Origin: Agrocybe praecox | Lineage: Eukaryota > Basidiomycota > Agaricomycetes > Agaricales > Agrocybaceae | NCBI GenBank assembly: GCA_964017145.1 | Contig: OZ024850.1 | Span: forward strand, 2,271,618 to 2,335,617 | DNA length: 64,000 nt | Reading direction: 5' to 3' | In this document: positions 1 through 10,435 of the stretch, one piece after another | How positions within the stretch are numbered: the first letter of the stretch is position 1 | Layout: the number at the start of each line of letters is the position of its first letter | The notes under the pieces: model-generated | Told to the model about the DNA's origin: nothing | Database searches by the model: none | What the model saw: only the letters and a program-made list of their open reading frames with translations | Translations under genes and position numbers: made by a program

Positions 1-1474
1 GGATGAGGATGGTTTAGAGGGCATAAATTCGGGTTCCACGAGATCAAACACAGGCTTGACCATGGCATCCTTCTTTTCCTCTGTTTCCGTTTCTGACGTC
101 CTGCGTTTTTTCTTGGGTGGTTTGTGTATTACCGGCTCAGGTTCTTCGGAAGGTTTTTCAGCATCCTCCAGCAGTTCCTCGAGCTCATTTGCTTCTAGGT
201 CACCGGAATCATCTCTGTCCCAAAGCATCTCTCCGTCTGCCATAATTTCGTCTGTATTCATACTGGACAATTCACTCTCGTCGTAATCTTCAGAGTCAGT
301 GTCAGAGGCAGCGAAGTCCAGGTCTTCTAATGTTTGAAGGGATTGTTTGAGAATTAGAAGACGTTGAAGAATTGGATGAGACTGTAACAATGCTGGTCTT
401 TGGGAATATTTCGCAGATGATCTCAGATGAAGGTAGAAGGCGAGGGTCGTGCTGTACGACAACAGAGCCTCTGAAAGAACCAGAAATGAAAACCTTCGCG
501 TTGCCGGAGGCCAAATTGTAACTTACGGTAATGCAAATGGACCATTCCTAGACTGAGAGTATCTGGATCTTCAGCTTCGAGCCTACGAGACTTGTCAAGT
601 AAAGTTGGAGAAATTTGTGAATGGGACATACTTTGATATCTTTTGTTTTGCCTTTTCGAGGCTCTGGACAGTATCCTCCCAATCACGCGCTAAAGCTAGA
701 GCCTCAGGGCTTGTCTTCTCTAGATGACGTAGAAGGGATTTCTTGTCGCCAGAGGGAGGGAGCGAAGAATTTTCAGCTTCTATAGGGATTTGTCTTCGCG
801 ATGTCAATATGTGTATATCGGCAGAAGTAAACACACGCACTCAAGTTCGTGCGCTTTTTCAAGATCAGGATTGTCGTCGAGACCAAAGTCATCGTCCTTC
901 ATTTCTTCACGCATTTTGGCTTGCAGGCGCTTGGCTTCCTGTTCCTCGAGTTCATTTCCCTCTTCATCATCTGTTTCCAGTTGATCTGCATTCGAGGAGT
1001 AGTATGCAGCCTTTCCCTTGCCCCAACTTTCTTCTTGCTCTTCTTCCTCTTTCTCAGACTCCTCTTCCTCGACTTTCTTCTTTCCTTTATCCTTCTTACT
1101 CTTCTTGACTTTCTTCTTGGGTTCGGGAAGAGTTTCTAAGTCCTCATCCTCATCCTCGTTTAAGTCGCCTTCACCCTCACTTGCAGATTCTTCCAGGCCC
1201 TTCAGCGCAAATACTTCGTCATCGTCTCCGTCATCTTCGTACGCCCCGCGATCATTGCCTTCGAGCAGAATTTTATCCCGCGAGTCGTGGACTGCGGAGA
1301 GAAATTAGTGGTTGGAAATGTAAGATATTTGCAAGCTAATTCACATTGATCCTCTTCATCCATTGGAATATCCTCTCTCGTATTCCATTTTTTTATTTTA
1401 CCATCTGACCTTTTTAAAGGTTTTGGATTTTTGGATCCAGCTTCGCGTCGTAGTTTTGATGGTCTTCGGGGCAT
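1..1474 (-). CDS. SAS10: SAS10/UTP3-like U3 snoRNP processome protein (partial, 3' end beyond window)
   Basis: Component of the small-subunit processome that acts with U3 snoRNA in 18S rRNA maturation in the nucleolus (family knowledge). The protein starts MPRRPSKLRREAG at 1474 and is joined across an intron of about 55 bp to a block with HDSRDKILLEG. A long acidic and lysine-rich stretch follows, then the family hallmark SWGKGKAAYYSS. After a second intron (about 785-845) come DKKSLLRHLEKTSPEAL and, near 300-500, a leucine-rich block with LQSHPILQRLLILKQSL, which fits the Sas10/Utp3/C1D domain. The basic C-terminal Sas10 domain is not seen and should lie left of base 1. A longer reading frame upstream begins at TTG, so the ATG at 1474 was chosen. 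The exact middle exon borders (500-640) were not resolved. Confidence 0.85.
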
Positions 1475-2217
1475 TTTCAAAGAGAACCTCAACTAAACAC
1501 GGTATGACATTGTCAATATATATGAGGTATTCATTACTAGGGCTCACCTAGATTTCTGTAGGAGGGGCGCTCACTTAACTGTGCCGCTATAACCTGGCTT
1601 TCAAGTGCTTTCGAGTTAGGCTAACTAAGGCCAACGACTGGAATATGCCGAGACAAAATGTTTCCTCAGGCACGTGATGCGTGAGGTAATCTAAACGGCA
1701 ACTTAAATTGAAAAACCGCACGGCGCGAGCCCTACGAGGCCCTACGGCCTACATAGTCAACGAGTCAGTGAGTCACTACTTAGCCTGACTCACTACCGTG
1801 ACAGCGCTTAGTGATTGGAACGTCCAGAAGCGCTTGGACCCACACCCATTAAAAAGACATACAATTCGGAAGAGGAGATATCTTGGATATTCTGTATACA
1901 TTAAAGGTTTTTCGTATTGACTCATCAAAGAAAGTGGAAATGAAATAATTGAAAAAGCAGAGTTTGCTTACAGGAGACTAACTTAGGTGGACTGTGGAGC
2001 AGCTGCATTAATGTTTGTAAATACGAGATACATCTTTTCAAGTATAGAATGGATAATCAGGATCTGGGAGATAACAAAGGCCTTAACGGCGACGGATGTG
2101 CCATAAGAGATAAGCTACCTCTATGACTGAGTAATCGAGGAACCTGTTTCGACACTGCGAAGTCGTCGGAAAATTCAAAGTTTCTTCTGTATAACGTACA
2201 CAGCCAACAAGTACATG
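1475..2217. other. Intergenic stretch upstream of SAS10
   Basis: No coding signal is recognised. It contains a CACGTG hexamer at about 1671-1676 followed by A, about 200 bp upstream of the SAS10 start, which is a possible bHLH/Cbf1-type site. The remainder is A/T-rich with no clear repeat. Confidence 0.5.
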
Positions 2218-2340
2218 TCATTTCCGTAAAACAATGGTGGCGGCGACCACGTTGAACGTTTGCAACAATACAAAGACAAGGATGAAAATAGCAGGGTATA
2301 CATTCTTCGCTTCTGGGGTACATCTTTTGGCGTATACCAT
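2218..2340 (-). CDS. Possible 40-residue single-pass membrane protein
   Basis: A short reading frame starts MVYAKRCTPEAK and ends ATIVLRK before TGA. It has one strongly hydrophobic segment (YPAIFILVFVLLQTF and onwards, residues about 15-35) followed by a basic end, like a small tail-anchored or organelle membrane protein. The frame stays open upstream as LAIANAGSPHG until a possible intron acceptor at about 2374, so this may be the last exon of a slightly longer gene. No upstream exon with an ATG could be joined in frame. I do not recognise the family. It could also be a chance frame. Confidence 0.25.
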   Translation of the reverse strand: MVYAKRCTPEAKNVYPAIFILVFVLLQTFNVVAATIVLRK

Positions 2341-2541
2341 CAAACCGTGAGGAGAACCCGCGTTAGCGATGGCCAACTATGATACATTAATGAGAAGCAG
2401 CAGTTATCGATGAGGTTATAGCTCCTGGTAAATTCATATTAAGTGGACAATTTTTACCAATGGACGGAAAGAAAATACCGAATAATATATTAGATGGTGA
2501 CTCCGCGCTAGTCGTAAAGTGTCGTGAGATAGAACGCCACT

Positions 2542-2943
2542 TTATTTCGTGGTTTTGGCTTTGGATTGTGTTTTTGAACCGGAGGCATTTCTACAGAGAT
2601 AATCTGTATTCAGTTTTGATTAAGAAAACATTGACATACCCTGCAGGCAGTGTACTCTTCATAATTGTTAAAGGTCCTGAAGAAGCGGCGGACACCATTT
2701 GCCTCTCAATTGAATGGTTAATTTTCGCTGTGAGTTGCTACGTTCATATCCGAGTATTTAATGAGCATATGTTCGGCTTTGTGTAATGAAAGAACGTACC
2801 TTGTGCATGGCGGCTTGCTTCACTAGAATTGGTTTTTTGGGAGCAACTGTACGCTTCCCCTTTTTTGTATTTGCTGCAGCTTTTGTGGCATGACGTGAGC
2901 TTCCTGATTTAGCTTGCAGGCCTTTTGTTTTCCCTTGGACCAT
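2542..2943 (-). CDS. UPF0390-family small basic protein (Leydig cell tumor 10 kDa homolog)
   Basis: Three exons, 2943-2800, 2737-2640 and 2590-2542, give one continuous frame. Exon 1 begins MVQGKTKGLQAKSG and ends KQAAMHK. Exon 2 carries QLTAKINHSIERQMVSAA and SSGPLTIMK. Exon 3 ends KTQSKAKTTK followed by TAA. The N-terminal MVQGKTKGLQAK pattern, the NTKKGKR stretch and the SIERQM helix match the eukaryotic UPF0390 family, which is small, lysine-rich and probably nuclear or nucleolar; the molecular role is not established. Both introns are GT-AG. It is transcribed divergently from the NDUFA9-like gene with about 200 bp between the two starts. Confidence 0.85.
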
Positions 2944-3145
2944 GACGTCTACGAAGAAAGGGAGAACGAGAAGAGGGAATTTGGGAGATGGAGATGGTCA
3001 GAAGTTAGAATCAAATACTATAGGTTTTGAGCGATTGGGTGAATTGATATGAGATCACGTGAACCTGCGAATCTAAACCTCCCGCCCTCTACCGACGACG
3101 ACCAAACCACACCGTCAATAGAAAGAGCATTATAGAGGGCAAGGG
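2944..3145. promoter_or_regulatory. Divergent promoter UPF0390 / NDUFA9 with TCACGTGA site
   Basis: A 202-bp gap separates two divergently read start codons. It contains the palindrome TCACGTGA at 3055-3062, a typical bHLH (Cbf1-like) site, roughly 85-110 bp from both ATGs. Binding is inferred from the motif only. Confidence 0.45.
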
Positions 3146-4696
3146 ATGATAACCACAGCGCCCAAGATGATGCGCTTGCAACGCACTATCGTTGTGGGAA
3201 AGGTGAGCTGCTCAATGTCTTTTCATTGAATTCCCTTCTAATTCTTTTCCAGCGGGCATACCACGATTTAGTGACCTTGCCAGGCAGCAAGCCCATTGTA
3301 TCTTCTGGACCTCCCGGCTATAGCGCCGTATCTGGACACCGAGTCACAGTTTTTGGATGCACTGGGTTCTTAGGAAGATATCTTGTGTCGAAACTCGGTG
3401 TGTTATAAGGTCGACGCGTTCGAACCACTGTAATGAACTCTTTTGCCAGGCAAGATGGGGACGCAAGTTGTTGTGCCATACCGTGACGAAGACGAAGCAC
3501 GACTCTTCAAGCCTATGGGAGACCTCGGTCAAATTGTCCGCATGGTTGGTTTTTCATATTCTTTTACCAGGCCAGTCTCCCTGAAAACCGTTGTAGGGAT
3601 GGGATATGCGCGACGACCAAACAATAGCAGAATGCCTGCGACACTCTGATACTGTCTATAACCTTGTTGGAAGGGAATATGAGACTAAGTTTGTCCTATC
3701 CATTTTCTACTGGTACCTTGTTTGCATATTTAAATGTTTTCTTTCCTAGAAACTATGATTATCGGGCTGCTAATGCCATCGGACCTGAGAGAATTGCACA
3801 AATTGCTGCAGAGTGTGGTGTTTCTCAGTTCATTCAGGTCTCCCACTTGAATGCGTCCAAGACCTCACCTTCCAAATTCTATCAAGCCAAGGCCGAAGGA
3901 GAAGAGTTAGTTAAGGCCGCATTTCCCAGCGCAACCATTGTTCGACCTGGTCCTATGTTCGGATACGAGGATAAACTGCTAACTAACATGGCTGGTACAT
4001 CTATGTTAAATCATCTGTTTTGTGACAGTCTCCTGATTATCAAATGGTAGTCTGGCCTATTTGGTGGAAGTTGAACCACGGTCAAACTACGACCAGGCCT
4101 GTTCATGTGAGTCCCTCAAGCAAACTATCTAAGTAGCTCATCCAAACATTTTCTACCTTTCTAGGTCACGGATGTCGCACAGGGATTGGCGAACCTTATG
4201 ACGTCCCCGCAGTTCTCAAAGACTCTCAACTTGCCTGGTCCATCCACACTCACCTATGAATATCTTCTCGAATTAGTGACATCCGTGACCCTTCAACCCG
4301 CATCCCGTGCCCCAGTCGTGCCGAAAGGACTTGCTACCATTATCGCTAAACTTGGCCAAAACGTGTGGTGGCCGTCACTGAGCCCTGACGAAGTAACGAG
4401 AAGATTCATTGACGACGCTGATGTTCCAGGCGATTGGGATGCAGTCGATGTACAACCATCAGAAATAGAGACCCACGCCATCACCTACCTTCGCCGCTAT
4501 CGTTCTGCGTGAGTGCATTTTAGAATTATCTTTACCACAACGAGACAGCTAACATTGATGGGAACCAGTGAAAACTATACAAGGCCTGTTGTATTCCCAG
4601 CTCGTCCAATGCCCGCTCTGGTAAGTTTGTCATATGAAAGTCTATTGATCATGCATTAACATGATTGCTCCCGCATCTGTAAAGGCTGCCGAGTAA
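3146..4696 (+). CDS. NADH:ubiquinone oxidoreductase 40 kDa subunit (NDUFA9-like), complex I
   Basis: An accessory subunit of mitochondrial complex I from the atypical short-chain dehydrogenase family; it binds NADPH and stabilises the membrane-matrix junction (family knowledge). Exon 1 encodes MITTAPKMMRLQRTIVVGK, a basic presequence. The next exon carries the Rossmann motif VTVFGCTGFLGRYLVSKLG (GxxGxxG), followed by KMGTQVVVPYRDEDEARLF. Later exons carry RDDQTIAECLRHSDTVYNLV, NYDYRAANAIGPERIAQIA, SHLNASKTSPSKFYQAKAEG, ATIVRPGPMFGYEDK and RPVHVTDVAQGLANLM. The last intron ends at 4683 and the frame closes with AAE then TAA at 4694-4696. About seven short introns are needed. Domain order and length fit the family. 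Confidence 0.93.
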
Positions 4697-4992
4697 ATGA
4701 CTGCATGTCTTTATAATTAGAATACATCTGTTTACATTCTTTAAAAGTAATGTGCCTGGGATAATGACCTGCAGTTAATGAAGCTTGCGCAGTAACTTTG
4801 CGCTGGACGTGGCAGCAAGATCCCACACCAGAGACACAGGCACAGAGTGTCACCCAAAAAAGCGACATGGAGAGCGGTGGTTGATTTGGCGAAAGCAATC
4901 ATGAAAACTGACAGGAGTACAAGGTGCCGGTCAAATAAAGTGAAAGTAATATATATATCTAAGTCGTAGGTAAATGTTCTGCAACAATCGTT

Positions 4993-5497
4993 TCAGAAGC
5001 CTGGTGGCACAAGGCCTTTTGGTTGACTTGGGTCGGCGCCAGGTGAGGGGTATAGTGATGGGGCCATCATCTGTTGTGAGTCGTAAGCAAGAGTTAATGT
5101 AGAAGAAGGAAAATAGACCAACCTGTTGGGCACCCTGGTGCTGCTCCAGCAATTCCTTCTCTTGGGCGACAGCCTTGGCTTCGTCTTCAACGACGAGAGC
5201 GAGAGGCAAACCGACCAACAAGGCAGAGGTGGTGACGACCCAGACAATATTGCCAACAAGTTTTGAGCTCTTCTTGACAAAAGACGCGGTCTTTGAGATG
5301 CGGGTGGCAATATTGTGTCGGGTGGTTGGTGGAACGATGTCCTTGAGGGCGGCAATGCGCTCAAAGAAAGTTTCGTCTACAGAAACATCTGAGTCAACGG
5401 AGGCGAGAGAGACGGAGCTGGAGGTCCTTGAGGATGAGGAGGAGGCGTAAGGAGACGCGTGCGCGTCCTTTTCTTCGACGATTTCTACTTTGACCAT
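4993..5497 (-). CDS. TOM22: Mitochondrial import receptor subunit TOM22
   Basis: Central receptor and organiser of the TOM complex in the outer mitochondrial membrane. Exon 1 (5497-5123) encodes an acidic and serine-rich cytosolic N-terminus (MVKVEIVEEKDAHASPY), then DETFFERIAALKDIVPPTTR, the conserved segment before the membrane span, and KLVGNIVWVVTTSALLVGL, the single transmembrane helix. After a GT-AG intron, exon 2 (5070-4993) gives MMAPSLYPSPGADPSQPKG and ends LVPPGF before TGA, the usual intermembrane-space tail of basidiomycete TOM22. The proline in the membrane helix region (GLPLAL) is typical. It ends tail-to-tail with the NDUFA9-like gene, 296 bp apart. Confidence 0.95.
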
Positions 5498-5667
5498 GAT
5501 GATGAGGTGGTGGGAGAGAGTGACAGAAAAAGGCGTGTGACGTGGAGTGAATCATCGGTACCGGTGTGCAGGGTCACAGATCGGATCCCGGCTTAGATAA
5601 TGAGGTCGAGTAGCACTAAGCAGATTGTGTTGTGTGCTTGCCTGTGCTTGGCTCTGTCCATTCATCC

Positions 5668-5675
5668 TATATATA
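5668..5675 (+). promoter_or_regulatory. TATA box of the Zn2Cys6 regulator
   Basis: TATATATA lies 43 bp upstream of the ATG at 5719, within the gap between the divergent TOM22 gene and this regulator. A CT-rich stretch follows it. The call rests on motif and distance. Confidence 0.4.
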
Positions 5676-5718
5676 CCTGCGCTTTCGCTTTGCCCCGGGT
5701 CAGCCCATCCAACACGAC

Positions 5719-8700
5719 ATGAATTATTCAAATTCCCCCAATATGTCTCAGCAACAAGGTTCCTTTATTTTTCTTTTATTCTTCCCCTGCACTAAGTCTT
5801 TCTAGCTTTTGCTTTGCCCACTCCTTCCATGCAGAATCAGATTCACGAATTGGCCAAGACTCTCCCCCCTCCTCGCAAGCAAAATACTGCCTGTGATGCC
5901 TGCAGGTCGGTACTAGCTATCTCTTGTCTTCTCTCGATTCTTATTTCCTATCTTTAGGTCGAGAAAGGTCAAGTGTAATCGTGTTCCTGGTCAGGACAAG
6001 GTCAATTGCTTTATCTTTGCTCCTTACCACACCATGTTTCTCATTGTCGCTTTTGCATATAGTGCCAGGTATATAAATCATCCAAAGCTATATTGTGGCC
6101 TACATATCTCAGCTGGATCTTTAGCATTGCATGTCCAAAAACTTTCCTTGCACGTGCGTTACTTCCTCTGGGTCGGTTGGACGTTGCTTATTCTCAGTGC
6201 AGCCACTACGTCCAGCAAGCAACCAGTGAAAAGAAACGCAGCACCGCTGTAAGCAGGCGACCGAGAAACCTAAGTTCGGCTGGCCCAAGGTACGTCAGAT
6301 GCCTAATCCTTCTGTCGATTGTCATGGATGCTCAAGATTCTCAGTAGTACTATTGCACCCCAGTCGCTGACCCCACCCAAGTAGTGCGTGTTATCAGGTT
6401 GATTGCAGATGGTACGTTTATCTGACTACTCTCCTTTCTCAAGTACATCTCCCGTTCCCGATGTTGCACCATCCCCACATACCCCAGGCCATCTCCAAGT
6501 ACCGCTCATGGTACGATATGGGTTCCACCCGCCCCTCACCTTACAAACCACAACATCAGAAGTGCTGAGTTATGTCTTTGCGCCTCCGGACCAACGAAGG
6601 TACGAATATCGCCTAGAATGTTCATCTCATGTGCTCACTACGTCCCTAGTGACCAGCAGATTCCGATGCCTCCCGGACACACCCCTTCACCATACGATGT
6701 CTGGGGTGAATTGGCATTCAAATTGGAAGATGCGCAATTCAGATCAGAGTATGTTTACCTTTCTCACAGTCGAGATCCCTACCACTATAACAGCTTTCCG
6801 AGGCTTTACTGTTCGCTTTCCTGTAAGTTGTCATTTAACCAGTTGTTTATTCATTATCTGACTTGTATCCTGACTCTCAGCGCAATCTGACAAATATAAT
6901 TCTTTTTTGTTGCAGGTTCGCACTGGATCTCGTGGAAGTTTTCTTTCAGATAGTACATACACGTCTTCCCCTCCTTAATCCCGAACAATTCCGGAGGCGT
7001 CTTCAACTCCAGTCTTCGACCATTTCAAACCAACTGCCCCCTTTGCATCCTGCTCTTGTGGCCACCGTCCTTGCTTGGGGAACCAAATTTTCTGAACATC
7101 CGTTACTGGTAGCAGACCGACGGCGTCCTGGTGGACAAAGTTTTCTGGCCAAGACGCTCATCGATCGTGCCCGAGACCTCGCGGAAGCTTTGAAGGTTCA
7201 TCGCGTTCCAACGTCAGACCATGTGGTCATATCGCTATTAATCGAGCCTCTACAGAATCGTGAGTAGTTCATATCCTTGCGAGTAAAATTAAAATTCTCA
7301 ACGCGTATTTTATAGAGAACCCTGACGACCCTAATGGTAATTCAATGCCTTTAGAAGCTTGTATGCCACCACTTAGTATTGTTTAGGCTTCCACGGTTTT
7401 TGGCTGACTTCAGCGACGCGTCATTTGCTTGACCTTGGTGTGCGTGTTTTTCATTATATTCTGCCTTAACGGCCTCCCATCCGGCAATTTTAACTCATTC
7501 TAATTAACCATTTTGCCTGTCATTCATTATAGATTAATCATAAATCAGTGATGGCTAATATCCACGACCCGGAAAGTCGTGGAACTATGATTTTTGCGTG
7601 GTGGATGACTTGCCTTAGTGACGCATACGCTTCGGCTTACTATCGACGGAAACCGGTTCTGGACGACGACGATTATGATATTGATTTTTACACTGTTGAC
7701 CCTGTCAGTCCAGGTCCAGGTCCAGATGACGCACAGACTCCCACTCCTTCTCCTAGGGAGCAACTGGAGGTAAGATCAAAATTTTAACACGACATGTCCT
7801 AAAATTAATGCGTTTGGTGTAGTTCTTGGTATGTTTTTATATCTGCGCGCCCTAGTAAGAAAGTGTATATATCTGAACATCGCGCTAATAGGGGTACTAT
7901 CGGGCCGCTCACTCGTTAGCTCGCACAGCTCGAAATATGTCACGGCAACTTTGGAGGCCTGCCACCGATTCTGATGGCATTTCCTTTGATCATCTGTGTA
8001 CATTTGCTAGTGCTCTTACTGAATGGAGAGAGGAGTACCTCAATATTGTGGGTGTCCCAAGTAATTTCGAAGGCGAATGGGACTTTGTTTCGGTATGGAT
8101 CTGCCTTTAATTTGTCGAGCAATTGATTAACACTTTGCAGGCTGTGTCTTCATGTGCCAGCGATGCTACTTACCATGTTATGTGGATAATTCTCTTCAAC
8201 GCCTTGGATGACTTCGGTATCAAGGAGTTGAATGCAGCCATGAACAACCCTCCCCATAATTTTGGGGAAATTGATGCGGCCAAGCGGAAAGTAGCGGATG
8301 AGGCTTTACACGGTGCTCTGCGAATTGCAGGACTTGCTGGTGTTTTGACATCAAACGGATACCTTGTGAGTAACGATCACCGCGCATGTCGTTTGAAGTT
8401 GGCAAACCATTGATCTTTGTCATATCTAGCGACTGGATCCGGCTGTCATGCATATCAGTTGTATACTCGCAGGGACGTTGCTTGCGCGACTCTGTCGACC
8501 TGAGGTTACAAACTGCATTGACGGCTTGAAGCAATACAGTTATGCCTACGAAGAAGCCGGAGATCAGGCCAAGGAGATGAGCAAGCTATACCATCGCGTC
8601 CGCATGGGAGATGTGGAACTCAATCATATGTTGTCGGTTGCGCCACGCATAAACTCTTCATCTTCTTCCCCGCACTCACACCACGGGCAACCTATGATTG

Positions 8701-8981
8701 TTGATGATCATATGCATTTGCGAATGAACGGAAATGGATCATCACAAGTAAGATTTCCTTCCTTTATCACTCTCCCTCTCCTTTCTTCTTTGTGACAACA
8801 ATACTCATTGGTTATCCTTTGTCTTAGCACATCGTTTTCTCTTCAACAAGTGGAAACTTTACAAAACCTTCTCTATTTGGCCAGTGAAGGAATAAACGAC
8901 CTTTTAGACAATGACCCTGTTGAACGACCCATCTTTGGAGGAATCGAACGAACCTGGAATCTGGATCACCATCAGTTGTAA
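5719..8981 (+). CDS. Zn(II)2Cys6 transcription factor with fungal-specific domain
   Basis: The protein begins MNYSNSPNMSQQQAFALPTP. The zinc cluster reads ACDACRSRKVKCNRVPGQDK, then CQHCMSKNFPC, giving the spacing C-x2-C-x6-C-x8-C-x2-C-x6-C. It is followed by a basic linker (THYVQQATSEKKR). The cluster is split over several exons, including a 6-nt exon (6063-6068) that encodes C-Q. Further on come SPYDVWGELAFKLEDAQF, FALDLVEVFFQIVHTRLPLL and PEQFRRRLQLQ, the start of the fungal-specific regulator domain. Then come WWMTCLSDAYASAYYRRKP, a long middle region, and an end block LQNLLYLASEGINDLL closing with TAA at 8979-8981. The last junction does not keep frame as read: the frame from the apparent acceptor at 8828 stops at 8887. 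The 3' end is therefore uncertain. The regulated pathway is unknown. Confidence 0.85.
6063..6068 (+). other. 6-nt microexon (TGC CAG) in the zinc-cluster region
   Basis: The exon ending GGTCAGGACAAG is followed by an intron with gtcaat at its start and catatag at its end. Then come TGCCAG and a second intron (gtatat to tttag, 6069-6124) before CATTGCATGTCC. Only by including these six bases does the fourth zinc-binding cysteine appear, giving CQHC. Both flanking introns are about 56-62 bp with GT-AG ends and phase 0. Confidence 0.75.
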
Positions 8982-9785
8982 TTTTTTATAATCTATCACG
9001 ATGTCTTCATACACCATCGTTGTTGCTTTCTCTTTCCTCCTTTCCCCTACATTTCCATTTTTCCAGGTATTTCCCTGTACCATTTAAAATCCCCATCTAT
9101 TCCTTCTTCATTTTAGTCGAGTTTTTGCTTCCGCTCATGTCTTGCATCTGTCACTTTTTTGTTCTTTTTGTTTCCGTTTTCTTCCCATGACGGCTACTTT
9201 ATCCTTTTTTTTCTTCCGTCCCTGTCTCGGATTCATTTCTTGTGTACCCTTCGTTGTCCGCTGTTTTGCTCTATATCCCCTATCCAGCGAGATTTCGCTT
9301 CCGTCTCTCAAGGTCTTTCGTCAGATCGATTTCTTGTGATGACATCATTACGCCGCACATGAACCAATCCCAGATCTTCCCTAGCCTACCGGCCTTGGCT
9401 TATTTGACTTTTTTCTTCATTTTGTACTTTAGCTGGGTTCAAACCTTCGACAGTCTCCTTGGACCTTGCTCTTGACTATTGTACCGTTGTAGTATGTACA
9501 ATTTCCCCTTTTTCCATGTGGTGGACCCTCCAGACAGCAGTACACCTAACACTAAAAAACAGTAATGTACTTACATAGATGAGAAATACAAGACATATAC
9601 TTCCTCCAATCGCCGCCGCGTACACAGGTTGTCGAATGGCGAACGGCAAACTCGCATGGGATCTTATTTTGAATGTTATGTGATCGCTCGCGTTGCGCGT
9701 TAGGCGGCAGTCCTGATGGGGTTGACCCCTAAGAGAGTCTAGCCGACAATTATATTGATGGTAAACAATTGAATTATATCCAACT
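8982..9785. other. Intergenic, pyrimidine-rich 3' flank
   Basis: This contains the likely 3' UTR of the upstream regulator, with long CT- and T-rich runs between about 9010 and 9480. No gene, tRNA or repeat is recognised. The open frames at 9140-9475 are low-complexity products of the T-rich tract. Confidence 0.5.
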
Positions 9786-9804
9786 CTTAACGTGGGAGGG
9801 CTTC

Positions 9805-9817
9805 GACACTAGAAATA
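9805..9817 (+). repeat. Left terminal inverted repeat of the MITE-like element
   Basis: GACACTAGAAATA matches the reverse complement of 10405-10417 exactly. It is followed by AT-rich sequence with repeated AATCTAAAC units. Confidence 0.7.
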
Positions 9818-10404
9818 TTTAGTGTAGATTATAATCTAAACTCAAAATCTAAACCACAAAGTAAACCAAAGAAGTAAACTTCATGTCTCGTGACAATTTC
9901 AGAGGGTTTAGATTATTTCTGCCTATAAAGTTATGTAATGAAAAGTAACACAGAGTCACCCCATTGTTTAAGGCTTACCGACGCGTTCGGGCAAGCTCAG
10001 AGATGTGCTCAACACCGCTACGGCGGCGGCGGTACAATCCCGCCAAACGTGCTTAATGGAAGCTGCTCCTGCGACCGCAAATTTATGAGTTAATGACTTC
10101 TAGCTGATATACCTTTGAGTCCTTAGAAGGAGCGGGTACTTCTCGCCGCGTGTAGATTGAGCTCGTATCATGGGAGGAAGGTAGGGTACATAGCTACGTG
10201 GCACAAATAAGGCGCTCACCACAGCGCACAATGTACGCGACGCGCGTCAACGGTTGGCGGGATATGCGGCGGCACGTGGTTGTCACGCTGAGCCACTGAA
10301 AATCTAAACTACTCAAAAAAAATCTAAACTGCCGCGAAATTTCGGAGTTTAGAAAAGATCGGTTTAGTTTAGTTTCTTAGTTTAGATAATGAATTTTTAC
10401 CTTT

Positions 10405-10417
10405 TATTTCTAGTGTC
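10405..10417 (-). repeat. Right terminal inverted repeat of the MITE-like element
   Basis: TATTTCTAGTGTC is the reverse complement of 9805-9817. It is preceded by GTTTAG-rich sequence mirroring the left end. Confidence 0.7.
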
Positions 10418-10435
10418 TAACTTCTGCTTAACGTG

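Larger units (their letters stand above)
9786..10435. mobile_element. MITE-like non-autonomous DNA transposon
   Basis: A perfect 13-bp terminal inverted repeat GACACTAGAAATA lies at 9805-9817, with its reverse complement at 10405-10417. The direct repeat CTTAACGTG lies just outside on both sides (9786-9794 and 10427-10435) and could be a 9-bp target-site duplication. It is separated from the perfect inverted repeat by about 10 bp of poorly matching sequence on each side. The ends are enriched in TCTAAAC and GTTTAG motifs, which occur many times in the first 120 and last 120 bp. The middle is GC-richer and has no coding potential. A 9-bp duplication would suit a Mutator-type (MULE) parent, but the family is not proven. 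Confidence 0.6.

Noticed and set aside
3405..3425. GTTCGAACC, considered as a tRNA B-box
   Set aside because: It is a palindrome inside an intron of the NDUFA9-like gene. No A-box and no cloverleaf could be drawn. No tRNA or rRNA gene was recognised elsewhere.
9140..9475. Three overlapping plus-strand frames rich in Phe/Ser/Leu
   Set aside because: They lie in T/C-rich 3' flank, and all three frames are open because of base composition, not coding.
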